DNA from: Acidiluteibacter ferrifornacis
Lineage (GTDB): Bacteria > Bacteroidota > Bacteroidia > Flavobacteriales_E > Vicingaceae
Direction of reading: 5' to 3'
Assembly: GCF_009909615.1 (NCBI RefSeq)
Contig: NZ_WWNE01000005.1
Span: 372,334-436,333, forward strand
DNA length: 64,000 bases
Within the stretch, counting starts at the first letter, position 1. Every line of letters begins with the position of its first letter. Below are positions 46,261 to 55,288 of the stretch, one piece after another. A model generated the notes under the pieces. That model ran no database searches and was not told the DNA's origin. It saw only the letters and a list, made by a program, of their open reading frames with translations. Position numbers and translations under genes: made by a program.

Positions 46261-47142
46261 TTAACCACTATGTTTATAAAAGGTTAGGTAACTCCTAAGC
46301 TTTTTTCTTAAATTCTTGGCATCAGAATAACCAATTTCATTGGCAATTTCCTGATATGTATAATCTTGTTGGAGTAATTTTTTTGCCTCCTTTAGCTTTA
46401 AGTTCAATATGTATTGATAGGGTGACTGTTTGTAAATGGCTTTAAACGATCGAAGAAAATGATACTTTGAAAGACTGCTAAGCTGCGCCAATTCTTGTAA
46501 GTCTATGCTTTCAAATTTATGGTCGTGGATATAATCCCTTGTTTTTGAAATTCGTCGGTATAACTCTTCTTTAGTGTGCTTTTTGGCCACCTCCAACTGA
46601 CCTAGAATCAGCTTTATTTCTTGTTGGTCGTAAGCCAAATGTTCAGCCAGCTTTAAGTAAAAGGCATGCCACCAATTGTCGTCTTTTTCACTTTGGTTTA
46701 ATAGCATGGGGATGTATTGGTTTAAAAACTTTGAAGTAGCTATAGGTGATAGTAAACGATATTTACTAGTAGTTAGATAAACTGATTCATTATTAAATTC
46801 CTGAGTCAACTGTTTTTCTAATGGCTTTCCAAAACCATTAAAAACATCTTGAATCATTGATATTGGCGGATAGATGCAAACACCATTGGTTGGCTCTTTA
46901 GATTTTACTGTTGTTTCTATTTGTTGACCTTGACCAATAATTATAAATTCACCTTGATCGAGCTTATAATAAGAATCACTTACTTTATACCTTTCTGCTC
47001 CCTTAATGACTAGTTTTATGGAAAGCGGTGCATTGCTCTCCTTCTTCTCAAAAAGAGTTACAGAAGATTCAACACAGTTACTTTCACCCCAATCTTCGAG
47101 TACTTGATGATGAAGAACATTAATAAAACATTGCTGATTCAT
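46261..47142 (-). CDS. AraC family transcriptional regulator
   Basis: This 293-residue protein has a degenerate cupin-like N-terminal part and a C-terminal AraC domain from about residue 190: SIDLQELAQLSSLSKYHFLRSFKAIYKQSPYQY and a second HTH with TYQEIANEIGYSDAKNLRKK. It probably activates a nearby gene; the divergent DUF2911 gene (97-base spacer) is the natural candidate. The inducer is unknown. Confidence 0.88.
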   Translation of the reverse strand: MNQQCFINVLHHQVLEDWGESNCVESSVTLFEKKESNAPLSIKLVIKGAERYKVSDSYYKLDQGEFIIIGQGQQIETTVKSKEPTNGVCIYPPISMIQDVFNGFGKPLEKQLTQEFNNESVYLTTSKYRLLSPIATSKFLNQYIPMLLNQSEKDDNWWHAFYLKLAEHLAYDQQEIKLILGQLEVAKKHTKEELYRRISKTRDYIHDHKFESIDLQELAQLSSLSKYHFLRSFKAIYKQSPYQYILNLKLKEAKKLLQQDYTYQEIANEIGYSDAKNLRKKLRSYLTFYKHSG

Positions 47143-47277
47143 GAAGTAAAGTTATTCCAAATGAGTATTTGAAGTATTTAAAATTGTATAATTGGTGATT
47201 GTATTGGTTAAATGGTTTTTTAGCAACATTTACCCCTGTTGCAAAAAGGAGGGTTATTTATTTTGCTTAAAAAAAAG

Positions 47278-48381
47278 ATGAAGCCAATTGTTTTGCTTTG
47301 CGCGACTTTATTTTGTTTAAATATCGACGCTCAATTTCATACGTTAACCCTCCCTAAAGCTAGCCCCGAGGCAAAGATAGTTCAACAAATAGGAGTTACT
47401 TTTATAGAAGTTAATTATCATAGTCCAGCAGTTAATGGGAGAGATGTATGGAATAATCCTTATATTATCCCTCAGAATGGAAACCCGATACCTTGGCGAG
47501 CAGGAGCGAATGAAAACACCATTATTAGTTTTGATACTGATGTGAAAATAGAAGGTCAAGAATTAAAAGCAGGTTCATATGGTTTTCATATTATTCCTAA
47601 TGGTCATGAGCATACCTTACTTCTAGCTAAACCTGATAATTTGTGGGGTAGTTACTATTTAAACCTTATTACAGATGTGGTACTTCAAGTAAAAGTTAAG
47701 GATACTGTTTCTGACTTTTCAGAACGTTTAAAATATGAGGTGATTAACCAAACTGAAAGCACATGCCAATTGGCTTTAAAATGGGCAAACCGCATGATTC
47801 CTTTTACCATTGAGGTTGATTTAAAACAAACAACTATAGAAAAATTACGCTATCAGTTAAATGGAGAGAATACCTATCAATGGGAGGCTTGGAATGATGC
47901 AGCTTTATGGTGTCTGCATAACAATACTAATTTAGAAGAAGCTTTAACATGGGTAAATCGATCAATTAATGGAGGGTTTGGAGGGTTTGCTGCACATCCA
48001 AGCTTTATAAACCTAAGCACGAAACTGGAGATTTTAGATGCTTTGGCAAGAGAAGAAGAGTTCAATAATACAATAAAAAGCCTTAATGAAATAAGGTATT
48101 CAGCATCTGAAGCTCATCACATGGCAGTCACTTTGATAAAGCTCAAACAAGATAAAGCAGCGATTAATTTACTCAATCAAGCCATTAAAAAAAATGAAAA
48201 GGATTGGGGTATGAGGCTTTATCAAGGAATCGCCTACTATTATTTAGGGAAAAAGTCAGCTTCTACTTCAGCTTTAAAGCAATGTGCAAAAATTTGTCCT
48301 GAAGGTTTTAAACCTCGCTTAGAAATGATCAAACAACAAATAATAAAGGATGAGTATCAATTTCCTCAACGAAAATCTTAA
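47278..48381 (+). CDS. DUF2911 domain protein with TPR-like C-terminal region
   Basis: I choose the ATG at 47278 because it starts a signal peptide (MKPIVLLCATLFCLNIDAQ); an upstream ATG at 47239 adds 13 residues. The protein has 367 residues. The DUF2911 domain is at about residues 20-165 (TLPKASPEAKIVQQIGVTFI, GRDVWNN, PWRAGANENTIISF, AGSYGFHIIPNG), and helical repeats with spacing like TPR follow from about residue 180. DUF2911 proteins are secreted, Bacteroidota-type and of unknown function. The 3' end runs to 10 bases before the PDZ hydrolase gene. Confidence 0.88.
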   Translation: MKPIVLLCATLFCLNIDAQFHTLTLPKASPEAKIVQQIGVTFIEVNYHSPAVNGRDVWNNPYIIPQNGNPIPWRAGANENTIISFDTDVKIEGQELKAGSYGFHIIPNGHEHTLLLAKPDNLWGSYYLNLITDVVLQVKVKDTVSDFSERLKYEVINQTESTCQLALKWANRMIPFTIEVDLKQTTIEKLRYQLNGENTYQWEAWNDAALWCLHNNTNLEEALTWVNRSINGGFGGFAAHPSFINLSTKLEILDALAREEEFNNTIKSLNEIRYSASEAHHMAVTLIKLKQDKAAINLLNQAIKKNEKDWGMRLYQGIAYYYLGKKSASTSALKQCAKICPEGFKPRLEMIKQQIIKDEYQFPQRKS

Positions 48382-48391
48382 TCTCACAAAA

Positions 48392-49771
48392 ATGAAAATT
48401 ATTATAACATTAATTGGAATTACATTACTTAGCTCTTGTCTTTGGGCTCAAGAAACTGGATTAAAACGAAGAGCGGCCTTAGGCTTAAGGCTATCGCAAG
48501 TAAATGACTCTATTGCTAGGGCAAACGGACTGGATGAGACCAAAGGAGTATATGTTAGCAATGTACTAAAGGGAACTACTGCAGATAAAGTTGGGATTAA
48601 GGAAGCTGACATCATCACACAACTTAATGGAATCAACATTAATTCAACACAAGATATTGTTACTGAAATAGGCCAATACCGAAATGGAGATAAATTAAAG
48701 GTGGTTATTTACAGAAATGGCAAAAGATTAGTAGCAAAAGGAATTGCCCATGCAAGACCTATGGAACAATCAGACCTTGCTGAAGTTGTATACAGCAGCG
48801 TAAGCTATAAAGGCAATCAATTGAGAACCATACTTCACCATCCAAAGGGAAAGGAAAAAGCGCCGGTAGTTTTCTTCATTCAAGGATACCCTTGCCAATC
48901 TATAGACTTGGCCTATTCATCGCAACAACCTACGCGTAAGCTAATCGATGATTGGGTAGCTGCAGGTTATGCAGTGTATCGAATAGAGAAGCCGGGAATG
49001 GGCGATAGCAAAAGTGAGAAAAACTGCTTTGACATTAACTTTTTAGAAGAAGTTGAAGTTTTTAGGAACGGTTACATGGACTTGCAAAACAAACCTCAAA
49101 TAGATGCGGATAATATCTTTCTGTTTGGTCATTCTATTGGTGGAATCGTAGCTCCACTAATTGCTTCAGAATTTAATCCCAAGGGTGTTATGACATACGG
49201 AACTTTAGTCAATACTTGGTTTGAGTATATGCAAGAACTTACCCGAGTTCAAGGACTATATTTTAACCGAAGTGATATCGAAATAGAAGCTGATATTCGG
49301 AATGCCACACCTTTTTGGTATGAAATGTTAGTGGCTCAAAAATCGAACGAGGAAATATTGCAGAATGTAGAAATCTATAAGTTACTAGAGCAGGAGGGAA
49401 CCTTAGAAAATTTTAAAAACGGTCAATTTATTCACCGTCATTACACTTATTGGGTGAGTATACAGAACTTGGTATTATCAATGGAATGGGCAAAAGTAAA
49501 ATCCAAAGTGTTGGCCTTGTACGGTGAATTTGATATAGAAGCATTAAATCCTGACCATATATACGCCATAGAAAGGATAGTAAACCGTCACCACCCAAAT
49601 CTTGCCAAAGCGAAAGTAATCAAAAATGCAGATCATGGATTCGTAAGATTTAAGTCCATGGATGAGAAGATCGAAGTGATGAATATGGGGCAGTATTGGG
49701 ACTATATGGCAAACCATTACCATAAGGGAATTGGGGAGACTACCATCAACTGGATGAGCCAATTGAAATAG
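48392..49771 (+). CDS. Secreted alpha/beta hydrolase with N-terminal PDZ domain
   Basis: I choose the ATG at 48392, which starts a signal sequence (MKIIITLIGITLLSSCLWAQ) with LSSC as a possible lipobox; an upstream ATG at 48350 lies in the end of the previous gene. A PDZ domain covers about residues 25-110 (GVYVSNVLKGTTADKVGIKE, then ITQLNGININS). It is followed by an alpha/beta hydrolase with FIQGYPC (oxyanion region), GHSIGG (nucleophile Ser) and NADHGFV (catalytic His). It resembles Bacteroidota PDZ-hydrolase/acyl-peptidase-like proteins. Its stop overlaps the GTG start of the next gene by one base. Confidence 0.87.
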   Translation: MKIIITLIGITLLSSCLWAQETGLKRRAALGLRLSQVNDSIARANGLDETKGVYVSNVLKGTTADKVGIKEADIITQLNGININSTQDIVTEIGQYRNGDKLKVVIYRNGKRLVAKGIAHARPMEQSDLAEVVYSSVSYKGNQLRTILHHPKGKEKAPVVFFIQGYPCQSIDLAYSSQQPTRKLIDDWVAAGYAVYRIEKPGMGDSKSEKNCFDINFLEEVEVFRNGYMDLQNKPQIDADNIFLFGHSIGGIVAPLIASEFNPKGVMTYGTLVNTWFEYMQELTRVQGLYFNRSDIEIEADIRNATPFWYEMLVAQKSNEEILQNVEIYKLLEQEGTLENFKNGQFIHRHYTYWVSIQNLVLSMEWAKVKSKVLALYGEFDIEALNPDHIYAIERIVNRHHPNLAKAKVIKNADHGFVRFKSMDEKIEVMNMGQYWDYMANHYHKGIGETTINWMSQLK

Positions 49772-50460
49772 TGTTGAAGTTTATATTCATATGCAATCTT
49801 AGTTTTGTTGCTCTTATGAGTAAAGCTCAAGAGTGTATTGTTGGGCAATACCAAGAAGTTTTTCTAAACCTAGCAGAATCGGATAGGGTAATTCAATTTA
49901 GAAAGGATGGCTCTTTTACTTATGAAGAATGGGATGACACGGGAGACTACTTTGGTATGGGGTCTTTTTACATAAAAAGAGATTCACTTTTCTTAAACTT
50001 TCAGCAAATTAGAAAGCAAGAAGATGCAGTAAAAATAGTGGCTCAAGAAAACCAAGATACAGTTTCCTCAATTCTGATTCACAATACCTACTTTAGAGGT
50101 GAACTTTGGCCATTTAACTACAGAATTTTGCAAGGTGATTCTTTAATTGAAAGAGGAAAAAGTGATCTCTTGGGAAACGCTTTTTTTAAATTAAAAGTCA
50201 ATCAAATTATTGATATAGTGGTTTATTCTTCTAATTCAAAGTCAATATTGCAACAGCCTGTACAATTTAAAGTAGATGCTACTCCAAAGAACCAAGACTT
50301 TGTTATTTTATTAAATGTATTGCCTAAAAACACACAATTTATTCAGGATATTGTGAAAGCTTGCCCGATAAAAAGATACCGAAGTGGCCGAAGGTTCTAT
50401 ATTAAAGAAAACCAAGCTTGGAAGAAGTTTAAGAAAAATGGAATAGTTTACAGTGAATAA
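49771..50460 (+). CDS. Secreted hypothetical protein, translationally coupled to the PDZ hydrolase
   Basis: This 229-residue protein has a signal peptide (MLKFIFICNLSFVALMSKAQ). The start is a GTG overlapping the previous stop (TAGTG). The domain after the signal has Tyr/Trp-rich strands such as FRKDGSFTYEEWDDTGDYFG, reminiscent of lipocalin-like small beta proteins, but no family is recognised. The end overlaps the next gene by 8 bases. Confidence 0.72.
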   Translation: MLKFIFICNLSFVALMSKAQECIVGQYQEVFLNLAESDRVIQFRKDGSFTYEEWDDTGDYFGMGSFYIKRDSLFLNFQQIRKQEDAVKIVAQENQDTVSSILIHNTYFRGELWPFNYRILQGDSLIERGKSDLLGNAFFKLKVNQIIDIVVYSSNSKSILQQPVQFKVDATPKNQDFVILLNVLPKNTQFIQDIVKACPIKRYRSGRRFYIKENQAWKKFKKNGIVYSE

Positions 50461-51427
50461 ATTAATTATAACCCTTATTTATAGTAGTTTATGCTTTAAC
50501 ATAATTGCAGATGAAGCCCCTTATAAAATGCATGAACTACTTCTAAAAACCAATTTAGTTGCTCATGTTCAACTAAGTGCTTCGGAGGATGATTTTTTTA
50601 GACTTGAAGTTTTATCCGTTTTGCATCGAAAGCAAAGTGGCATAACAGAAGGAGATTATTTGAAAGTAAAGCATGATTTTAATGTTGTTTGTCCACCGAG
50701 CTTTCCTAAGCAGTTTGTAATTGAAAAGAAGAAGGCTCTAGCCTTTTTGACTTATCATAAAGGGCAGTGGCATTTAACTCAAGGTGAAATTGTCTTCCTT
50801 AAAAATGATACAGCTGAGTTTGATTTTTATGAAGAAGGATATGTATACAGCGCTCCAATTTCTGAATGGAAGAAATCAATTACAGAATACCACCAACACT
50901 TTACTTTAAATCAAGAAGGAAAAGTGATGCCTAAGCTTAAATCAACCGATTATCAGTCGAATAAGCATACCGCACTTACTCAGCTACAGTATATTTCTCT
51001 CAATCTTATGAAACGTAATTCCCTTGTAAATTATCCTAATTTACAAGAAATTGACCTAGTTTCGGAGGTAGAATTTGTAGAAAAGCAAATACCGGATCAA
51101 AATAGAATATACCTTTTTGCAGCAAAGCCTTCCATTACGGATTCCATACAGTTGCTCATTCAACAAGATCTACTGGCTCAACTTGAAAAAATATTACCTG
51201 GCTTTAGGGAAAAAGGGATCTACGGCAGTAACTTTTATTCATTGGTTATCGAAAAAGATGGGCGCATATCCAAAGTTGAGATCAATCGTGTGATTGACAA
51301 TGCTATAGGCGAAGAGATTGAGCGATATTTTATCAATCACAATCAATGGAAGGCAGCATTGAATGAAAAAGGCGAAAAGATTCGCTATAAACAAAGAATG
51401 GTACTGAAAATAGAACCTAAAAAATAA
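50453..51427 (+). CDS. Secreted hypothetical protein with TonB-like C-terminal domain
   Basis: This 324-residue protein starts at a GTG that overlaps the previous gene. A short signal-like N-terminus (LIITLIYSSLCFNIIA) is followed by a mixed region (Lys, Glu rich). The last 90 residues (YSLVIEKDGRISKVEINRVI, then KIRYKQRMVLKI) resemble the C-terminal fold of energy-transducing TonB-like proteins of Bacteroidota. Role is unknown. It is probably one operon with the two genes before it. Confidence 0.7.
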   Translation: MNKLIITLIYSSLCFNIIADEAPYKMHELLLKTNLVAHVQLSASEDDFFRLEVLSVLHRKQSGITEGDYLKVKHDFNVVCPPSFPKQFVIEKKKALAFLTYHKGQWHLTQGEIVFLKNDTAEFDFYEEGYVYSAPISEWKKSITEYHQHFTLNQEGKVMPKLKSTDYQSNKHTALTQLQYISLNLMKRNSLVNYPNLQEIDLVSEVEFVEKQIPDQNRIYLFAAKPSITDSIQLLIQQDLLAQLEKILPGFREKGIYGSNFYSLVIEKDGRISKVEINRVIDNAIGEEIERYFINHNQWKAALNEKGEKIRYKQRMVLKIEPKK

Positions 51428-51513
51428 ATAGTATGAAAAGGTATTCTGTTATGAAAATCACTTAGAATCTAGAATATCAACTGGTTAAATTCAATTAATG
51501 GCCTACTGAGCGA

Positions 51514-53037
51514 CTATTGAAGTTCATAGGTGTTCCCAAACCACTCTAGTTTAGTTAAACGACTTTTACCATCCTGCTTTTCATAAATAAAGATGAGCTG
51601 AGGAATATCCGAGGAGAGCACACCTGTTTTAGAATGATAAAGTTCAGTGTGTAATTCAAAAAAGCTTCTCAATTTCTTCTTTACTTCAGCATAGAGTTTG
51701 CCATCTTCCTGGTATATTTTAAGCTTGTATCCTTCTACTTTGTATTTGCCAACTAACTTATTTTGAGTGCTTAAATCTGGTTTCTGCTTTTCATAAGATA
51801 TTAGATTATACTCCTTAATAGCTTTTAACCAAGGATCGTGTTTAGCGAGATAATTATCAAAAGTATAATTTATGCTAATCTGAGGCTGAATCGTTTTTCT
51901 ATTGTCAAATTTAAAAGAGGTTGGCCAAAACAATTTAGTTAATTGCACTTCTAGCTTCGAACTAGGAAGAGTTATCGTTACCCGATCGCCAACCGTATTG
52001 GGGCCTTCACCCGTTGGTTCACCGATTAGAGTAGCTTTGGTATTCAATTGTAGAACTGAGGTAAACTCGAGCAATACTCCTTTTGTGCTGCGACTTGTTA
52101 AGACAAAGAGTTTGCCTTTTTGGTTAATGGTCTTCGATTCTCTTAAAAGAGCAGTTAAATCATTCAACATAAAACCGTTTCCACCACCTCCGTAACGATT
52201 ATCTATTATTACCTTTTCGACTTTCCCGCTTTTAATTCGGGCTTCAATTTCTTTTACAAAATCTGAAAATGAGTTGCCCTCTTTTTGATCTTCAATAGCT
52301 TTTAATTGAACGAAGAGGCTTTTACCATCATCCCAAAACTCCATCCAATAATTTTCCTGCTCATGATTGCTTTGGCTATCTGCTAAACCCACTTGACTAG
52401 CAAGCGTTCGCTCTAATTTGAGGTAGGAAGACAAGTCCCCAAAAGAAACGCTTTTAGAAATGCCGGAGGAGGTGAGTAAATCGACTTCCTCCTCTTTTTC
52501 AATCGCCCCAGTCCATTTAAGAAAGCTAGGGAGCTGGCTATACAAACTAAATTGATATCGTTGATAATAAATATTATCAGCGGGAATAACCGTTTGAAGC
52601 TTTTGGAATAACTCATCAACTTTGTAATGCCCAATTTTCTCAATCTTCTCTCCAATTAAGTCTTCGTATGGTTGGCTAGCATCACAAATATAGAGTCCAT
52701 CAGAGAAGAAGTAAGTTTTTAAAGGTAGAATAGGAGAGGAGAGAAACTCTTGAAAGGGGTAAATAAAGCAATCGTTGTCATTTGTTAACACTAGTAATGA
52801 CATAATTTCAACTGACATTTCATGTATTGAAAGAGAAGGCGCTTCTGACTTTAGTCGTGCCAGCGTTGTATTAAAATCGTTTTCATTTATACGGTCTTTG
52901 GCATTTGGAAAGATCGAGTAAATTTGAGTTTTCAAAAATTCTAAATCAGTGTTCCAATCAATCGTTTTGTTTGGTTTTTGGGCAATTACACTAAAATTTA
53001 TCATTATCATTAGAAAACTGGCAGTTATTGTCTTCAT
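51514..53037 (-). CDS. S41 peptidase-like secreted protein with unclear active site
   Basis: This 507-residue protein has a signal peptide (MKTITASFLMIMINFSVIAQ). It has the S41/C-terminal processing protease layout: an N-terminal helical part, VIIDNRYGGGGNG (277-288) matching the family GG motif, and LIGEPTGEG (338-346). The serine position, usually in a SAAE-like stretch, reads TSRSTKGVLLEF (314-325). I cannot see a clear nucleophile Ser/Lys pair, so it may be inactive or divergent. No PDZ domain is evident. The final 90 residues are a mixed extension. Confidence 0.75.
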   Translation of the reverse strand: MKTITASFLMIMINFSVIAQKPNKTIDWNTDLEFLKTQIYSIFPNAKDRINENDFNTTLARLKSEAPSLSIHEMSVEIMSLLVLTNDNDCFIYPFQEFLSSPILPLKTYFFSDGLYICDASQPYEDLIGEKIEKIGHYKVDELFQKLQTVIPADNIYYQRYQFSLYSQLPSFLKWTGAIEKEEEVDLLTSSGISKSVSFGDLSSYLKLERTLASQVGLADSQSNHEQENYWMEFWDDGKSLFVQLKAIEDQKEGNSFSDFVKEIEARIKSGKVEKVIIDNRYGGGGNGFMLNDLTALLRESKTINQKGKLFVLTSRSTKGVLLEFTSVLQLNTKATLIGEPTGEGPNTVGDRVTITLPSSKLEVQLTKLFWPTSFKFDNRKTIQPQISINYTFDNYLAKHDPWLKAIKEYNLISYEKQKPDLSTQNKLVGKYKVEGYKLKIYQEDGKLYAEVKKKLRSFFELHTELYHSKTGVLSSDIPQLIFIYEKQDGKSRLTKLEWFGNTYELQ

Positions 53038-53283
53038 TTTTTAAGGTAAATAATTGAAACGATATGCATAAACGTTATAGGGTCTAATTTTAATTCTAAA
53101 TTACTCTATATTGACTGTCAATTGAAAAGAGTTTAGGTTAAACGGTTTATAAGATTGATAAGCATATGTCAAGTCTTTTCGAATGAATCTGAGATTACAA
53201 TTTGAAGGTATAAAGTCAGTGTCCTAAATTCAGCAATAGATTATCAAATTTGTATGGAATTAATAAATCTATTTAACATAATA

Positions 53284-53616
53284 ATGAACATTTTTTTCAT
53301 TTGCTTAGTTAACAAAGTTCGATCCGTAACAGCAGAATAATTAGCTGGAGAGGTATGACCAAGTCATCAATACAAATCTGCAGGAACTAATCAAAAGATC
53401 TGTTTTAAAATAGGGACAAAATACATCCATAAAGAATTAACAGGTTGGGCAGAAATCATTTTTGTAATGGAGAATAAACACAAAAAAGAACTGATCAAAT
53501 TGTTTGGTTCCAGTTTTAGTAAAAAGATTAAGGTGCTTGATATTAAAGATCATTATGTATACGGTGACACAAATCTCAAGAAAATCCTTCAGCAGAAATT
53601 AAAACCATATTTATAA
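53284..53616 (+). pseudogene. Low-molecular-weight protein tyrosine phosphatase pseudogene
   Basis: A single reading frame (111 codons) from ATG 53284 to TAA 53614 encodes recognisable family features: the loop CLVNKVRS fits the Cx5R active site, followed by TAE, KSAGTN, WAEIIFVMENKHKKEL, KIKVLDIKDHYVY and a final KPYL. Two in-frame stops interrupt it (TAA 53338-53340 and TGA 53356-53358). No frameshift is needed. It matches the COG4551-like predicted low-molecular-weight phosphotyrosine phosphatase family, where a segment after the loop normally continues. It is inactive, and recent enough to be readable. Confidence 0.8.
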
Positions 53617-53741
53617 GTCAAGTTCCTGAGCGTATTTGAAATTTTACATGCAATTGGCCAGAATATTTAATTCTCGGATGGTGAGCTGTAAATCTCTTAA
53701 GACCTCAGAATACTCGGTGCGGCAAATAAAAGCTATCGATA

Positions 53742-53781
53742 TCGGACTGATGCTTCGGCTATGCTCAGCAGTACAGTCCGA
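53742..53781. repeat. REP-like palindrome
   Basis: TCGGACTG pairs with CAGTCCGA (8 bp), and inside it TGCT pairs with AGCA around a 12-base loop, with a small asymmetric bulge. The core, read on the reverse strand, GAGCATAGCCGAA, is related to the core of the palindrome at 53941. It matches the type of short REP elements often scattered in Bacteroidota intergenic regions. Confidence 0.55.
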
Positions 53782-53940
53782 GAACTGCTTTTGTGTGGTA
53801 TAAATTAAATCTGCTTAAACGCCCGTAAATCCCTTAACATAATATCTATCGATATAGAACAAACTATTGTTTGTCGCAATATCTGATATTATGTATATAT
53901 TCCGCTAATTGCTGAACTACAGAATATCCATTAATATTTT

Positions 53941-53968
53941 GTCACATTGAGCGAAGTCGAAATGTGTC
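53941..53968. repeat. REP-like palindrome
   Basis: CACATT pairs with AATGTG around GAGCGAAGTCGA (53943-53966). The inner GAGCGAAGTCGAA is related to the reverse strand core of the element at 53742, so the two copies are in inverse orientation about 200 bases apart. Confidence 0.55.
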
Positions 53969-54197
53969 TTATAATGTACTGCGTTATTTTACTTAGCTTA
54001 GGACTTTAAGTATTTTTTCTTTTAAGAGGGGAGAAAAATTTTATCAAAACAAACTCGTAAAGGTTGAAAATTTGAGACCGCTTCTGGGCAAATTTTTAAC
54101 TTTTACATACCCCTTTCTTTTTTGCGAGAAATGGGTAAAGTGCAATTGATGACAGTTAGCAATGCTAGCGTAATTAAATTGTGCTATACTTATTTAG

Positions 54198-54264
54198 AAG
54201 CAGCGTGAGGGATAGAAGCAAATTACCATGTAATGCGGATAGCCCGACCTTAAGGACACGCCCC
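54198..54264 (+). ncRNA. Structured RNA candidate (Flavo-1-like motif)
   Basis: Pairings visible are GCGTG (54203-54207) with CACGC (54257-54261), GGG with CCC (54209-54211 with 54243-54245), ATTAC with GTAAT (54222-54226 with 54230-54234), and a CCTT/AAGG hairpin. The conserved-looking segments GCGTGAGGGATAGAAGC and GCGGATAGCCCGACC resemble a Bacteroidota intergenic RNA motif; Flavo-1 is my best match from memory. This is not verified, and orientation is inferred from that resemblance. Confidence 0.45.
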
Positions 54265-54524
54265 AATAATTTAAGTTTGGCTTACCGTAGTAAGTTAAAT
54301 AAGTTTATTCGACACTGTTTTAAACAGTAAAAAAATATAAGCAAACACAGGAACGATACAGTAAATGTTTTTAGCACAGGTTGTTAACATTCTAAAAAAT
54401 AGATTCTTATCTAGTTTCAATCCTATTTTACTCAATATTGAGTAAACTTTCTTTTTGGAATTGTTTATATTTTTAAGTGAACAACCAATTATCAATTGAT
54501 TAATCACTTAAGCAATATACAATT

Positions 54525-55265
54525 ATGAAGAAAGCACTAGTATTATTAAAGCTAATATTAACGGTTATTATTAGTAATGCTCAACAAGAAGTTGTTTCAA
54601 ATGGCTGTTTTAACATGTTAGCTAAGTCAAAAATTACTACAGATGGAGCAGTTTATGAAACATGGCTAAATAACAATTGTAACAACATTGCATTTTTAGA
54701 AGATGCGAATTATAAAATAAAATTTGAGTACAGAAAAGACGATGGTAAAAAAGCTAGATATCCATCAAGTTTGAATTTTAAACACAACATCTTTTTGGCT
54801 CCAAATTCGAGTATAAGTTCGTCTGAAGTTAAAAGATGGAATGGTACTAATCGTACTTTTATTTCTGTTTATAACGAGTCTGGGGGTATAAATATTGGCC
54901 CAAATTTTGAACCATCTAACAATCTTCCGCAAGGATATTTAGAGCAAAACGCTTTAGTGGATAGTGCCAAAGTTTTAATAGACGCTAAGCAAGGAGTAAA
55001 TTTTTACTTACAAATTACCTATAACTATTGGCGATATGGATTAGATAGGGCTGTTGTAACCTTAATAGCAGAAAATACTACATCTAATAAGTTTAAAGAA
55101 GGCTATGAAATAGATTATTCTATTAATTTTTATGGCAAAGAGTATTCGGGTTCATTAGCTATAAAAAAAGTAAACCCCAATAGCACTAATGAAGAAAAAA
55201 ATAAATTGCCGGTCGTATTTAACTTTACTCCACAAGCATATTATAAAATAATCAATTCATTTTAA
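54525..55265 (+). CDS. Secreted hypothetical protein
   Basis: This 246-residue protein has a signal peptide (MKKALVLLKLILTVIISNAQ). The mature part is rich in Asn, Ser, Lys and Tyr with alternating strands (for example FISVYNESGGINIGPNF and YLQITYNYWRYG), and it contains at least two early cysteines (CFNML and NNNCNNI) that could form a disulfide. No family is recognised. It is the first of several forward-strand genes, mostly secreted, up to about 63 kb. Confidence 0.7.
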   Translation: MKKALVLLKLILTVIISNAQQEVVSNGCFNMLAKSKITTDGAVYETWLNNNCNNIAFLEDANYKIKFEYRKDDGKKARYPSSLNFKHNIFLAPNSSISSSEVKRWNGTNRTFISVYNESGGINIGPNFEPSNNLPQGYLEQNALVDSAKVLIDAKQGVNFYLQITYNYWRYGLDRAVVTLIAENTTSNKFKEGYEIDYSINFYGKEYSGSLAIKKVNPNSTNEEKNKLPVVFNFTPQAYYKIINSF

Positions 55266-55288
55266 CTAACCATTCAAATAACATACTA

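Larger units (their letters stand above)
53038..54524. other. 1.5-kb decayed intergenic region
   Basis: No intact gene is present. It contains a tyrosine phosphatase pseudogene (53284-53616), two REP-like palindromes (53742-53781 and 53941-53968) and a structured-RNA candidate (54198-54264), described separately. The remainder (53038-53283, 53970-54197 and 54265-54524) is AT-rich with no recognisable content. Confidence 0.7.
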
